The notes under the pieces were generated by a model. That model made no database searches and was not told the origin of the DNA. It saw nothing but the letters and a program-made list of their open reading frames with translations. Shown here piece by piece: positions 12,001 through 24,410 of a stretch of DNA of 64,000 nt. The stretch spans positions 310,001 to 374,000 of the forward strand of contig BSBK01003559.1 of NCBI GenBank assembly GCA_027943335.1. The letters run 5' to 3'. The translations under genes and the position numbers were made by a program. The stretch is from Chamaecyparis obtusa. Taxonomy: Eukaryota; Streptophyta; Pinopsida; Cupressales; Cupressaceae. Positions within the stretch are counted from its first letter, which is position 1, and each line of letters starts with the position of its first letter.

Positions 12001-12209
12001 ATTGCTACCCCTCTTGATGACCCTGAGGCCTCTAAAAATTCCATATTCCAACTTCCTATACCTCTAATGAATTTCTCCATTTGGTCTACATTCATTTTTG
12101 TTTCATGTAACATAATTATGTCTGCTTTGAAAGAAAACATACAACGTTTGATCAGTCGTTGCTTGTTAGGAGCATTTAGGCCCCTAACATTCCAAGATAT
12201 GATCTTCAT
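9050..12209 (-). pseudogene. LINE-A ORF2: AP endonuclease and reverse transcriptase, decayed
   Basis: Reverse transcription enzyme of an L1-like LINE. It starts at ATG 12209 with MKIISWNVRGLN, the typical endonuclease N-terminus. The endonuclease catalytic GGDFNA is at 11782-11799 in another frame, and SDHYPI closes the domain at about 11535. RT blocks follow: FRSISLCNTIYK and GFVPGRSI (10660-10520), RGIWQGDPISPFLF (about 10270) and the catalytic motif CADD at 10123-10134, where Y/F-A-D-D is usual. After RT come the LGF..LPCTYLGI and LSWARRIIMLK motifs. Frameshifts separate nearly every block. The 3' portion carries an internal 239 bp duplication. Confidence 0.88.
9433..9967 (-). repeat. 239 bp tandem duplication inside LINE-A ORF2
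   Basis: Copy 1 is 9433-9671 and copy 2 is 9729-9967, offset by exactly 296 bp with only scattered substitutions. The 57 bp between them is built from scrambled short words of the repeat edges (GCATTGAAATGCAAGGCA, GACACTAGAAGGCATT). Both copies encode the LPCTYLGI to SWARRIIMLKATLAAI segment. Confidence 0.92.
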
Positions 12210-15200
12210 CTGACCTTGGGAAGGACCTTCCCCTTTCCTACCTGTATGTGATCTGTGATTTTGGTTTGATCTGATTCTTCCCCTTCTTCCAAACTTAAGA
12301 AAGCTAAAGATTCTCTTCCTTTTCCTATCTTGTTTTTAACCCCACAGTCTGGAGACTTTTTGTTTAGAATTAATCTTTCTATCCCTAAATTGAGATTGGG
12401 CTCTTCATTTTGACCTAGAGGTAGTGGAGTGTCTAAAATAGCAAGTGGTTCATTTACATTCTGATTTTGAATAATATGATCTTGCTCCAAAGCTTCTAAA
12501 AAAAGCATGCCTTCTAACTCCTCAATCCTTTCTTCCTCCTCTAAGTAGTTTGAATCAAGGAGCCTTTCCACAAAGGTGAGTGATTTCGTATTTCTATCAT
12601 TGCCTTGTTCCAAAGGAGTATTGTTTTCTGCTGTTCCAAATAGTTCATACACTGCCTTAAGTCAAGGGTAGAGTGGAGGGAGTTGGTCCTCCTCCCGTGG
12701 ACTGTCTATTAGCTTATTTTCTTTCCTTGCCCCTCCAATTTTCTTTTTCCTCTTTATGGTGGAGAGTGGAGGAAATCCTCCCCTTACCTCCTTTTCAAGA
12801 TGATCCTTGTTAATTGATCCTGATTCTTTGAGGTGTGGTTCCTTCTATTTTAGAAGTTTCTGATTGTTTGTGTTCTTAGATTCTTTAGTTTCCTTTCTGC
12901 CCTATTTGTTTCTTCCTTTGAAAGGGACGGAGTGGGATCTTAGATCATTTTTCTTTTCCATCAGTCTTTCTGATTTTCTACTTCCAATACCAAGGCCGCT
13001 TGTGGTTACCATGGTGTCTATTGGTTTTGGCCCTATTGCCAATCCCAAATGGTTTTCCAGTCCCATGCTATTGATTTCCTTGTGGGGGGTCAATTCAGTA
13101 GATTCCCTTTGAGGGTAGTGGATTCTTTAAGTGTGGATTTCTCTCTTCTACTACCAAGTAGGTTTCCTTTGATACATCACCCCAAGCTTTTCTTTGAGTA
13201 ACTTTTTTTCCCCTACGCCTAGAGTGACTGCTTGCTTCTTTCATTATGTCGACAAGCCTTTCTTGTAGATGTAGTCACATACTTGTTGAGGGGCATTTTC
13301 TATGTTGACCTATGTCATATTGGTTTGGCTAGAAAGGATAACTGAATGTGTGGGTTGAGGAGCCTCATTTGAAGTATTAGCATCTGTGTTGTTCTCCTCC
13401 TTACTCATTGCCCCCTTAGCAATTCGCCCATCCTCTGTTCTGGTTGTAGTGGATCCTTGCTTTCCTGCCTCCATATCTACTTTCTCCTTTCCCAACTCTA
13501 GACCAGGTGAACACCCTCAAACATTCCCCCTGGAGGTCGAGATCTCCTCCAGTCTCGGACTTTCTGCAAGGATCTGATCTGCCATTTCTATGATCATTTT
13601 TAATGAGCTTCTTCCAACCACTATTGAAGTAACCTTTTCATATGTCTATGGTTAAAGTTGGATGGTTTTTCCATGATAATGTTATGTTCCCCATTGGGTG
13701 TGCTTTCGGTTGTGTTCCCTAAGCCTCCTACCAAAGTTGAGTAAGTGTTGGTACTACTATCATCTCATGGAAAGTCCTTGTAGCTAGGAATTAGCTTGAT
13801 ACCGGGAAGGTTCACCTTAATACTACTTTCCCCAATTATTTGGAGTGCTCTTGTTTTGAGTTTTGTGGGATTGAAGAAGTTGTTGTCATTGCATTCCTGT
13901 GAAGTTGTTGCAGACTGATTCCAATTTACCACCTTGATTACCCTTAATGTCTCAGTACTCATATCGGGCTTATAGGTGGGTAAAGTTAAGAACATCTTTC
14001 TTTGGATCTTGTTGAAGGAGTGTACCCAACTCCAATACAAGGTCCATAGCATTAAGGCTATCTTGTCTTTGAATTCTTCCTCTTTATGGTCATTTTTTGT
14101 CTTCCAAAGCCCTTCCTAATTACAAATTTCTGGGAAGAGAAAAGAGGGTTTCAACATTGTTCTCTTCTATGGAGTATTTGATGCGATTTTGTTTGAATCC
14201 CTCATTGGGTTGATAATATGTGGATCCTCTCCTAGATAATTGGCTAACTCCCCCTATGAATAATTTGCCTGCTTTGTTTCATTTACATGAGACTATGGAT
14301 CCTCATTTAGGTTATCATATGTGATTTGTTAGATCCACATCCCAAATTTGGAAATGATTTTGAGCGATCTTGGCAATTCCTTTTCTGTATTCATAAGAAT
14401 GAATATCCTAGGGTTTTCTTTCCCAATTGTTAGGGCATATTTTAGGAAGATACCCAGTTTATTTCCAAAGACTTCTAGAATTTCTTCCTCTCTATATTAA
14501 AGTGGAAGGTATTCTAGTGTGACCCACATTGGAATGAATTTGATATTCAGGTTTTTTCTATTGAAGTTAGGGCAACATTGTTGCATGTGGAGGGCAACAT
14601 TTTTGTAGAACTAGCATTTCTTTTTGAAGAGTTTGTCTCAGCTTTCTTTTGAATTAAAAATAACAGTGAAAAAGCCTAGAGATGCATCTATCAATGCTAT
14701 TTGAGCTATATCATTCCAGTTTTCCATTGTCCAATTGTAAAAAACTTTATAGGATAGATTAGTGTTCCAGAACTTACAAATGAATGCTTGCTATTGGAGT
14801 CTTTGTATCCTCTCTTGTAATGTCTCCTCTGGAAATGTGATGGATGCTTTTGTCACCGCTGAAGATGGCTTCTCCATTGTCTAGGTCGAATATCGATCCC
14901 TAATTTGCTCCAATCTCTAGTTCGGGTAATTGTTGCCTCAGGTTTCTTTCTTTCCTCTTCCATATTAAATCCACCCTTTCTTCTCTGGTTCCCGTTGGAA
15001 ATGGATCTTTGAAGCTCAGATTCCGTCCATTGCTATGGGGGGGCATCCACCTATTGTTATTAATCTTATAGTTGTTTTCCCCCATTGGGAATGTTGAGAT
15101 GCCTTGTCCTTTTTTTAATATGTCCCAATGCAACTGCATCCAGGCCTTCTTTGGCAGGGGAGGGTTAAAGGGTCTCCCCGCTTTTGTGGTTGGGAAGATT

Positions 15201-15583
15201 GAGATACAGTTAGGGTTCAATCCCTGCCTAGCTTCAGATCTATAGCCGTTTCTAGCCTCGACATTGTTCCACCTTCGCCCTAGGGGTTGTGGCTTGTTGC
15301 TACTTCTCTGGTTTCTCTAGATGGGCCAAAAAGGGAAAGCCCTTCTTTGCACCTCGAATGAAAACTGTCCATTCCCACTTTGTCTCTTGTCACCGTGTAC
15401 TCCATCGAATGTATAATCATCATTGTTCCTGTAATATCTGAGAGGCAGATGAAGCATATTTGGGTTAATTCTTCCAGTACTTCTCGGTCCTGGTGTTCTC
15501 TGCCAATCCCATCTGGCATGGCTTGAACTGTCTGCGGTTCTCTGTAATCTCTCAGTTCTCTGTAATCTCTCGGTTCTCTGCAA
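12206..15583 (-). pseudogene. LINE-A ORF1: DUF4283-like RNA-binding protein, decayed
   Basis: First ORF of the LINE, likely the nucleic-acid-binding protein. The 5' part (15583-14900) is basic and Arg/Pro-rich, with one stop at about 15317. A DUF4283-like domain can be read at about 14750-14330 (VFYNWTMENWNDIAQIALI, then FNRKNLNIKFIPMWVTLEYL), with stops and frameshifts. The middle, 14300-12650, is low-complexity and fragmentary. The C-terminal 12652-12206 is acidic and ends SDQTKITDHIQVGKGKVLP. LINE-B ORF1 ends with the related WDQTKITTLFNAGKGKCIP. The stop TGA overlaps the ORF2 ATG. Confidence 0.75.
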
Positions 15584-15585
15584 AC
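15536..15585 (-). repeat. 18 bp tandem repeat at LINE-A 5' end
   Basis: GTTCTCTGTAATCTCTC repeated about 2.5 times (plus-strand reading). Confidence 0.8.
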
Positions 15586-15600
15586 TCTGATCTCATAGGG

Positions 15601-16644
15601 TTTGTAGAGGTCGTTCGCGTTCGCGTTGCCTTCCTCTCATCGCTGTAAAGTAGGTGAATTCAAAATTCTGAAATTCAAATTATTAAAAAATTGATACATT
15701 ATTCAAAATTCTGAAATTCAAATGCATTTTCCCATATTCTAGAGGACTCAGGCTTCTGTTGAAAATAAAAACTGCTGTAGAAAGATTTTCTAACACCCTC
15801 TCCAATATCATTTGGACAGGATTGATTCATAATCCAGGAAAATAACTTTTCCTCTGGATTGGCATAATCGGTTATAACTGCAATCATTACTGAAGCAAAG
15901 AAAATTTTATAAATAAAATATAAATTGTCTTTAGTAAAATCAATGGAGTCGAATTGTATGGACGCAAATTTTATCTTCATATGATCAGTTATACTATTAA
16001 GAATCACAAGTCCAAAATGGAAAAACTGCACAAAAACGGTGAAGAGTCACACAAAGCAAATGTCCTTGAGCCTATATTCAAGTAACATCAATTATTAAAT
16101 AGTAGAAACAACATTTAAGGTTTGTTTCAGTCTAACTTCCACCCTCCTGACCTGAACACAAGGAATTATATTTGTTGCCACAAATAGGAATTATGATATG
16201 GTTAACAACGATTGCAGGCGAATCTTATTCTTCCTCGTTGAATATACAATTTAAGATTATTCCACACATTCTTACTAATAATGCTTGAACTAGCAGTCAT
16301 TTCCTTCACTAAATTTTTTTTCCCTCGAATAAAAATGATGTAACCCTGAACTCAAATATTTATCTGGAGCTATTTGTTATGTTGGAAAGATATAATTAGA
16401 CTTCGCATAGCATACATTCCACGCTATTAAGTGTTATGTCAGAGTAATATGACCATAGAACATAAACTCTGCAAGAAATTTGAGGCAGAAATTGGAATGC
16501 TTGCACCTGAAACCAATGTGAGTTCCCAGCATGGCCTCGTAAAATGCTTATGGCATCTCACACAAAATTGTTATATAAATGGGCACTGATATCATAAAGG
16601 GGACAGAATTTATTGAAAAGAGAAAGTGAATTCCTAAAACATAC
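15601..16644. other. No recognised gene; short direct duplication
   Basis: Noncoding, AT-rich sequence between LINE-A and the ACX4-like exon 2. A block ATTCAAAATTCTGAAATTC occurs twice about 45 bp apart (about 15658 and 15703). An open minus-strand frame at 15699-16031 has no recognisable domain. If the ACX4-like gene is real, this is intron 2. Confidence 0.5.
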
Positions 16645-18412
16645 CTTTACAATTATTGGGGCAATTTCAGCTTCAACAACTTCCCTGACTTTCTTACGAA
16701 TAGCCTTCTCTTCAAGAGTTAAAAGATCATCCAACTGATAATAATCAGATACTACAAAACAAAAAGGACAACAAAAGGAATAAGAGTAGTTAGGTGTCTA
16801 ATATTTGAAACAGAGATAGAACTCCAAATTTAAGCTTATATTTTACAATGGCAAATGCTTGCGATTCTCCCATGAAGAAGTGTGATGCAATGTCCATGTG
16901 CATTAAATTTTATGAGATCTCATCCAGCTAGGAAACCTAAATAACATATATGACTGAACGCAATGAGAAACAAGTCAGTGAGCTAGTCTATGGTCCCATA
17001 ATAAGGGCCGAAAACTCTAAGATTCTGATATTTTGAAATTCTCTGTCATCCAATAGAAAGGATATTCTCTGATCCGTTGCTCTTCAATTTTTTCCCAGAA
17101 AACCATAAATTATCTTTAAAAATATTCTCATGTTCAATCTGGAAAAAAAAAACTTATGAGAAAATATCCAGAACTTGAAGGCTTTTCAATAGTTGTGATA
17201 GGAGTTCTTAATTTAATTTCCATATTAATTGATCTAATATCTCAATTTGGTGATTTAATGTCCAATTTTTATTTATTTTTTATAATATTGCACTAATAGT
17301 TGTGACTTTAAAGTCTTATTTCTATATTGACTATCCATAATTGAATGAAATGTATCTTACTTGTAGAAACAATGGATGATGTGATGCCACATCAGCTACA
17401 CAAGTATGGGTGTCCTTTTTGTATGATCCTTGATCTCACTTTTCTGGAGCTGTTTTAGAAACCTTGACAGAAAAAACAGGCTGATGTGGCATCATATTTG
17501 ATGATGTAGCTCCAAAACCATAGTTATAAGTAAGGGACTTGCCAAATAAGCTACTGTAAGAAAAAACTGAGAGTGAGTTGAAATTTCCATGTAGAATTTT
17601 GAGAATTTCTGTATAGTTAAAATTTATTTATTTTTTTAAAGAAAAAACTATTAATGTTTTTTCATCTAAAAACACTAAATTTAAAAAAAGGGTTTGGAAA
17701 ATATTGACCATTAAATTTATTTCATTTCATTTTACTATAACTATTAAAATATACATTTTTTACCTATCAATAAATTTAAATTTAAAAAAAACTTTCATCT
17801 ATTATATTGTCAGTTATAATTAAACTTAAGATATATAATTTTGTAAATTTTAAAATCATTTTTTAATTTTGGGCGTAAAATCAAAATCATGTGCCAAAAG
17901 GAATTACTATTACAGAATTTGTTTTAAAGGAAAAGAATATTTGCGTTTTAGTATTCTAATTCCAGTTGTATATTGACCAGGTAGAGACAAATATCAATCG
18001 GATCACTCAGCATTTTCTTATTATAGAAAATTAAGATAATTGAACAAAAGAATTTAACAAAACCAAAAACAATTATTATTATTACTTTTCTGAAAGAAAC
18101 TGGATTTAGATGTTGTGAATCCATTTAGGTATTGTGTATGGTGACATATATATCAATCCAGTCACTCTTCAGCATGTTATCAATCGGACCTAAAGAGGAT
18201 TCAATAAAACAGGAAAACTGGATCTATTTCATCAAACATATTACAGAAGCTAAAACTATTATTTGGGGCTATTTCCAGTGAACAAAAACAGAGGCCTAAC
18301 TGTGATTGAACTCACCACAAGGAGGGAATTTGGAGGCCGGAGTAGCCTGAGTAAACGCTACTGAAATATCCATTGCTGGCAAACCCAATTGAGATACATG
18401 ATCATTTACCAT
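16645..18412 (-). CDS. ACX4: ACX4-like acyl-CoA oxidase, exons 1 and 2 only
   Basis: Peroxisomal short-chain acyl-CoA oxidase oxidises acyl-CoA to trans-2-enoyl-CoA using FAD and O2 in fatty-acid beta-oxidation. Two clean exons on the minus strand. Exon 1, 18412-18316, starts at ATG 18412 (in-frame stop upstream) and contains [20 protein letters not shown]. Exon 2, 16751-16645, contains [20 protein letters not shown]. This matches the N-terminus of plant ACX4 ([24 protein letters not shown]). The intron is GTGAGT...TGTAG and the phase joins correctly; the exon 2 donor is AAG|GTATG. No exon 3 was found to the left, where LINE-A lies. Either a gene with a very long intron or a truncated copy. 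Confidence 0.85.
17382..17494. repeat. 113 bp inverted-repeat element (MITE-like)
   Basis: Perfect 15 bp inverted arms: TGATGCCACATCAGC at 17382-17396 and its reverse complement at 17480-17494. It lies inside intron 1 of the ACX4-like fragment. No flanking target duplication could be assigned. Confidence 0.6.
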
Positions 18413-18465
18413 GTTTATGGTTTTGCAATGATAGATTGGGCTTCAAGATTGTGAATAAATTGAGC

Positions 18466-19110
18466 GTATCTCCAAATCATTATCCAAACTTCATTTTAAA
18501 TGTCACTTAAAATTTCTGTTGAAAATTAGAAAGATGAGAAAGTCAAGAAGCTTATGTCATTAGGAGAGGATTCATGAGCAGCCCACTGGATTTGACTTCA
18601 ATTTAAACTATTTTTAAATGTCACCGCAGAGGTTTTTAACATTGTAGAAAACATTCAAGAATCTCGTGTCGGGAGAGGATTCATCAGCAGCAGCAGCCCA
18701 CTCTATTTGAACGAGAAACATTATTCAAATGTCATTTTAAACTCTTTTTATATGTCACTTAGAAATTTCTGTTGAAAATTGGAAAAATGAGATTTATTCT
18801 ACAATTTTTAAAACATCAAGAATCTTTAGGGGAGAGGATTCATGAGCAGCCCATTAGATTTGACATCATTTTAACCTATTTTTAAATGTCACTGTTAGAA
18901 GTTTTTGTTGAAAATTAGAAAAGTGAGATATATTCAAAGATTTTAAAAGGTATTTTATTATAAATATATATTTATTGTAGAAAACATTCAAGAATCTCAT
19001 GGTATATGGGAGAGCATTTCTGAAAAGCATTATCTAAATGTCATTTTAAACAATTTTTAAATGTCACTCTAGAAATTATTGGAAAGGTGAGATATATTCT
19101 GAAATTTATT
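18466..19110. repeat. Degenerate tandem repeat upstream of ACX4 exon 1
   Basis: About five diverged units of roughly 110-190 bp containing GGGAGAGGATTCATGAGCAG, TTTTTAAATGTCACT and GTTGAAAATTAGAAA. An isolated partial unit lies at about 19495-19540. The array begins about 50 bp upstream of the ACX4-like ATG. Confidence 0.75.
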
Positions 19111-19611
19111 ACGAGTATTGAATATATTTAAATTAATTAGTAATTTTGTAATTATATTTTCTATAATTATAGTAAATTATGTATTTATTATAATTTATTT
19201 TTATATTATATTTGTAGGAATAAGTATTTTTTCTTAGTTTAATTTTTTAAATGATTATAAAATATTAATTGTAACTAATTTAAATATTTATTTTAATTAG
19301 GTTAGAGTTATGTTCATGTAATGTAATACTCTATTCTTATAAGTGGAATAGAATTAGGTAATATTTTAATATAACTTTTTTTTAAATTATAATAAATTGC
19401 AATACATATAATTTTAATCTACCATATCACTCAAGTTGCAATAGTAAGTCAATATTAGCCACTATGTGGCACTTGTTAATATATATTTATTTAAAAAAAC
19501 ATTCAAGAATCTCATGTCATTATGGGAGAGGATTCAGTGGTTGAGTTTGGTAACATGACTTAATGATAAGTATTGGTGCCAAGTAAGCCATTGTAAAAAT
19601 TAAGAACATTT
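19111..19611. other. AT-rich spacer, no gene seen
   Basis: Very AT-rich noncoding sequence with one partial copy of the preceding tandem repeat near 19495. Confidence 0.5.
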
Positions 19612-19626
19612 GAGAGTTAAAAAAAA

Positions 19627-21902
19627 ATGGCTATGCGCTTGTTTTCGCATGTGAATCTACGCACTCAAAGAAAATTAGCCCTAGTCAGAAAGGCAAATAA
19701 TGGGATGAATCTACGGCTTCTCTGCAATGAAAATAACAAAAGATATGCAAGTTTTAATCATTTTAGGGTTCTGGGTGACCCTCCACACCCACCTACAGGG
19801 ATGCATCTTCCCTACTCTGCAAGGGTTGCTAATTACCTCGCTTCTACTGTGTTTAATTCAAGGGTGGCGAGGTGGCAAAAGAACCCTAAAAATGAAATCA
19901 TCAATGACACTATAATGGAGGAGATCAATGGAGGAAGGCAGCTGGTTAGAGGGCGTAAGGAGTGAAGGGCCCTAAAAGCTCAAGGCAAATCGATGACAAA
20001 GGGTAATGGTGGGATTGGTAATAAGAGCAGCATATGGGGAATCCCCATATTTCATAAAATCACTGAATTTGCTTTTGGGGAAAACCGCATTCCATTAGGG
20101 CAAAGAGCAGTTGCATCTCCATAGCATCGACATCTAGGGCATGGCTCCATGGCTCCATGGCTCCTCTAAGAAACCCATCATCCAAAGGGTCTCAACCTCT
20201 AGGAAATGTCCTAGATCAAAGGAATTTGGATAAGCAACATGAGAACAAGCCAGGCATTTTGTCTGATATCCCAAAGAGGAAAGCAATATGGAATACCAAA
20301 TACTCCAGACCTCCTCCACGATCATTACATCATGCTTTGCGGAACAGGAAACCCAAACCCTCATCAAAAAAGGAAAAAGATCTACTACCGTTGTTATTAA
20401 GGATGTATTCACCAATGCTATGTGGGATCACCGTATGAAACATGGCTTATTTTCCAAATGGGACGGCTTAGGGGTTCTAGTGGAAAGCAATACACAGTGG
20501 TTGGAGGAGATCTACAAGGGCCAGGTAAGTATCTCTATCCTACTGGAGGATTTCCTATATATCGATTGTAAGGATGCAAACTTAAAGAAAAGAATTATAT
20601 CTGATGAAATGATCTATTTTCAAGGTTATTATTTTAAGGTTTTTGATTGCCAACCTAATTTCAATCCTTGCAATTTACAATCCACTAAAGTAGATAGATG
20701 GGTCTTGATCCCCAACCTCCCAGTCGAATTACTACACAACAACATTCTAATAAAATTTGGTGATTTGATAAGAGGGTATGTAGGGTTAGAGATTAATTTC
20801 CTAAACTCCTCTAATGTATAAATTTGAGTGAAAATGAATAAAAATACAAGATTAATCACACCCATTAATTTAATCATTAATCATGCATCATATCTTATTA
20901 AACATGTAATTTATCATGATCATATGAAGACTAAGGTAAGATTAAATTGAAAAACTAGCCCTTCTGATAATAACATGAAAACTCAAAAAACACATCAGTA
21001 TATAAGGATGCCGGAGGTTAATATCATATTTCTTGAGGATAAGGGAGGATTTACTATTGAAGATCAGCTGAATGGTCTCCATCCACTCACTTGCATCAGG
21101 AAAATACCTCAATGAACTATATTAGACAAAATCATTCCCCAAGTATGGTATCATATATCAAAAGGAGCCCATAAGGCCAATATAAGAAGCCCTCTTAAGG
21201 ATACCTATCAAAAAATTATGTAGTCAGACCTTCCCATGAAGAACTGGAGAAAGAATTAGCACAAGTGGATAAAATTTATGAGGAAAAAATAAAGACTAAT
21301 TTCATTGAGAGATCTAAAGATGTAGTAGATAGGGAGATTGAGGAGGGGGAGATATTAGCAGATGAGAACCTACATTCAAACCCCTTGGAAGCCTTGGAGG
21401 ATGCAAGACAAGAGAGATTAGAAGGCCTGGAAGGTCATGCAGTGGACCTGGCAAGTGGGAAAAAGGAACATATTGATGAACACAAGTATGGACTAGAAAG
21501 TGAGGGAAATACCAATATAGAAACCATTTGTAATGAGGTCATGTAAGAAATCATGGTAGGGATGCCAAAAGATCTTCTGGATACAGAATCTAAATTGCCA
21601 GAGAAAAATGGTAGCTAATAGCCAAAATAATAGAACTAAGAGAAGAAGAAATGAATAAAAAAGAAATGGAGGAAGAAATAGTTGAACTGGGAAATAGAGA
21701 AATTGAAGTAGTGGAACCATCGCTTGGAATAGCGATAATAGACTTCAATAAGGATATGTTGCACTACGCTAAGAGTATGAAAAAGAGGGGAAGGGAGTCC
21801 TTGTCAAAATTGAGGATTAAAGATGGTTCAACTTGGGACCAAACCAAGATAACTACTCTATTTAATGCAGGGAAAGGGAAGTGCATTCCCATAGAGCTAT
21901 GA
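19627..21902 (+). pseudogene. LINE-B ORF1: DUF4283-like protein, decayed
   Basis: Putative RNA-binding ORF1. It starts at ATG 19627 (MAMRLFSHVNLRTQRKL). The DUF4283-like part is at 20288-20821, with GYYFKVFDCQPNFNPC followed by STKVDRWVLIPNLPVELL. An AT-rich, stop-dense block follows at 20820-20990. The acidic C-terminal part (21265-21902) ends WDQTKITTLFNAGKGKCIP, matching the end of LINE-A ORF1. Several frameshifts and stops (21543, 21617) separate the pieces. Confidence 0.78.
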
Positions 21903-24410
21903 GGATTAATACATGGAATGTTAGGGGCCTAAACTCCCCTAACAAGTAGTGAATTTTAAAATGCTACATTAATATAACTAAACCCAAAATCTTATTAATA
22001 TAAGAAACCAAGCTAAATAAGGAAGAAGCAGATAGCCTAAGAAGGAAAATAGGAATTTGGGACTTAGTTGGTGTTCCTGTAGAGGGGGCCTCGGGGGGTC
22101 TAGTAGTATTATGGGATCCCAAGACAATCTCTTTTTCTATCTTAGGTAGTAATAAGAACTGGTTGAGTGGAAAATTCAAAAGTATTAGGAGCAATCTTCA
22201 ATTTACAGTAATCAATGATTGTGGTCCTATTCAGGAAAAAGATAAAAGAATAGTTTGGGAGGAGTTAGAACAATTTTTAGATAATGTCCCTGACTAGATA
22301 TTCATAATTGGAGGTGACTTTAACGCCAACCTGGACCCCAAAGAAAAATGGGGAGGCTTAACAAGATTATCCATAACAATAACTGATTTTAGGGAGTGGG
22401 TTAACAAGAATAAGTTAATTGAAATCAAGACAAAAAAAAGAGGGATTCACTTGGAATAATAGAAGGAAAGGTTTCAGCAACATTGTAGAAAAACTTGATA
22501 GGTTTCTCCTTAGAGGTAACTGGGTTGATTTTCCTTACAACCTTTCGACAAAGATCTTACCATACTCGGGATCTGATCACTTTCCTATTCAATTAAATAT
22601 CTTTGAGGATTGTCAACCTAAATGATGCCCCTTCAAATTTGAGAATATGTGGCTTAAAGATTAAAATATTTTAGGATTAATAGAAAAATGGTGGAATGAA
22701 ATAGATGTTACAAGGTCAAAGCTTTTTTGCTTGATAACCAAAATGAAAACTATTAAGAAAAAATTACTCTCTTGGAACAAAAGTAACTTTGGCAATATAT
22801 TCGAAACAAAAAACAAGAGTAGAAGCAGAACTGGAAAGCCTCAATAATCAAGTAATTGGGCTAGGCATGGATAAATGTATGTTTTTAAAATAAAAGCATC
22901 TGAGAAAGGATAACGAGGACACATTATCAAAGGAAGAAATCTTCTAGCTTCAAAAGTCAAGAGAGACTTGACTTGATGCAAGAGATAGAAACACAAAATT
23001 ATTTCATAATAGTACCAAACTACGTAGAAACCTTAACAGAATTACTAAAATTAAAAATAATGATGGCTCCATTATTGAAGAGCCACAACATATTGTTGAG
23101 ATAGCCATTAAATTTTATGAAAACATCTTAAACAACAAGAATGGGTCTAACTTGAATCATCAAAAGGAGATCCTAAGAAGTATACCAAAAATCATAATTA
23201 TAGAACAAAATACAGATCTAATAGAAAAATTATCCAAAATAGAAGTTGAATTTGCCATTAAATAGATGCATCCAAATTACAAGGCCCCAAGCCCACATGG
23301 GTTCCCAACCTTTTTCTTCCATATAAATGCTAGTATTTTATTGGGGATGAGGTGGTAGATTTTCTTGAAGGGGTGAGAAACTTGGGGAACCTCTTGAAAG
23401 AAGTAAATAACACCTTATTAACACTTATTCCCAAGAAAGAAAAATTAGAAAGCTTTGATGTCTTCAGACCTATTTTGTTATGCAACACAATGTACAAAAC
23501 ACTAACCAAAACAATAGCTAATAGAATTCAAAAAGTCCTACCTGACATCATTACTGAGGAACAAGTTAGGTTTGTTCCTGAAGGTCTATTTACGATGGTG
23601 TAATTATAGCCCAAGAAGTTATACATTCCATCCAACAAAACAAAAATCCAAGCATGCTGATTAAATTGGATATTAGCGAATCCTACGACAAAGTGGATTG
23701 GCGCTTCTTGTGCAAAGTATTGGAAGATTTTGGATTAGCGCTTCTTTAAAATCTCAAAGGGGTTGAGACAAGGAGACCCTATATCCTCATTCCCCTTCAT
23801 TATAATGGCAGAAGTAATGAGAAGAACAATATGTAAAGCTAGGGAAGGACTTATTCAAGGGATTAGGATTACTAATGGACTAGACTCCACAACTCACCAA
23901 CAGTTTGTGGATGACACTATTCTTTATGGAAAAGACAGTATTGAGGATGCTAGCTCATTTAAAACTATATTAAATTCCTATACTTTGGCTTTAGGACAAG
24001 AGATTAATGCAATAAAATCAGAAGTTTTATTTTTTAATACTGAGCCCAACATAGAGAAGCAATTTCAATTTTGAAAACTCTAAAAGAATAATAGAATCCC
24101 AATGGGGAAAACATGTTAAAGATTACATTGAGTTTCCCAATGGAGACGTTCTGTTAGGTTGGAACTAGAAGTCTTTGGACAATATTATTATCCTTGAGAT
24201 AGAGAAACAAAAGCTAATTGAGATTCTCCATAACATAAGTATATTTCAAAAAATAAAATGATAAGATGGTTTGGGATGGATCCAAATCAGGTAACTACAA
24301 CACACAAGATAGTTACAATTTACTAATCAAAAAATAACTTAGGCCAAATACTAATCTCCCCCTTAGACTCCTTTGGGATAAAAAATTGGCTTTGACAAAA
24401 AAGTGATTGG
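21899..24410 (+). pseudogene. LINE-B ORF2: endonuclease and RT, decayed
   Basis: It begins MRINTWNVRGLN. Endonuclease catalytic GGDFNA is at 22310-22327 (IIGGDFNANLDPKEKWGG) and GSDHFPIQLNI at about 22570. RT blocks: FRPILLCNTMYKTLTK (about 23466), QVRFVPEGLF (about 23560), RQGDPISSFPFIIM (about 23767) and the catalytic FVDD at 23904-23915. After RT only a zf-RVT start (DKMVWDGSKSGNY, about 24262) remains. Stops at 21949, 22296, 22623 and others show it is dead. Confidence 0.86.

Larger units (their letters stand above)
9050..15600 (-). mobile_element. LINE-A: decayed L1-type LINE
   Basis: A minus-strand non-LTR retrotransposon of about 6.5 kb with ORF1 (RNA-binding, DUF4283-like) and ORF2 (endonuclease plus RT). 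Both are broken by many frameshifts and stops. The 3' end is lost into the copia-like LTR near 9050, with no poly-A visible. ORF1 and ORF2 overlap as ATGA at 12206-12209. The 5' region has an 18 bp tandem repeat (15536-15585). Confidence 0.9.
19612..24410 (+). mobile_element. LINE-B: decayed L1-type LINE
   Basis: A plus-strand LINE with ORF1 (19627-21902) and ORF2 (from ATG 21899) overlapping as ATGA at 21899-21902, as in LINE-A. The 3' part is internally deleted: RT stops near 24074 and a piece of the zf-RVT region appears at about 24260-24410. A different LINE (D) then begins. Many stops and frameshifts are present. Confidence 0.88.

Noticed and set aside
15699..16031. Minus-strand open frame as ACX4 exon 3 (VITDYANPEEKLF)
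   Set aside because: Only ITDY resembles the expected TEYW segment, the phase after exon 2 would give an immediate stop, and the rest does not match ACX4.
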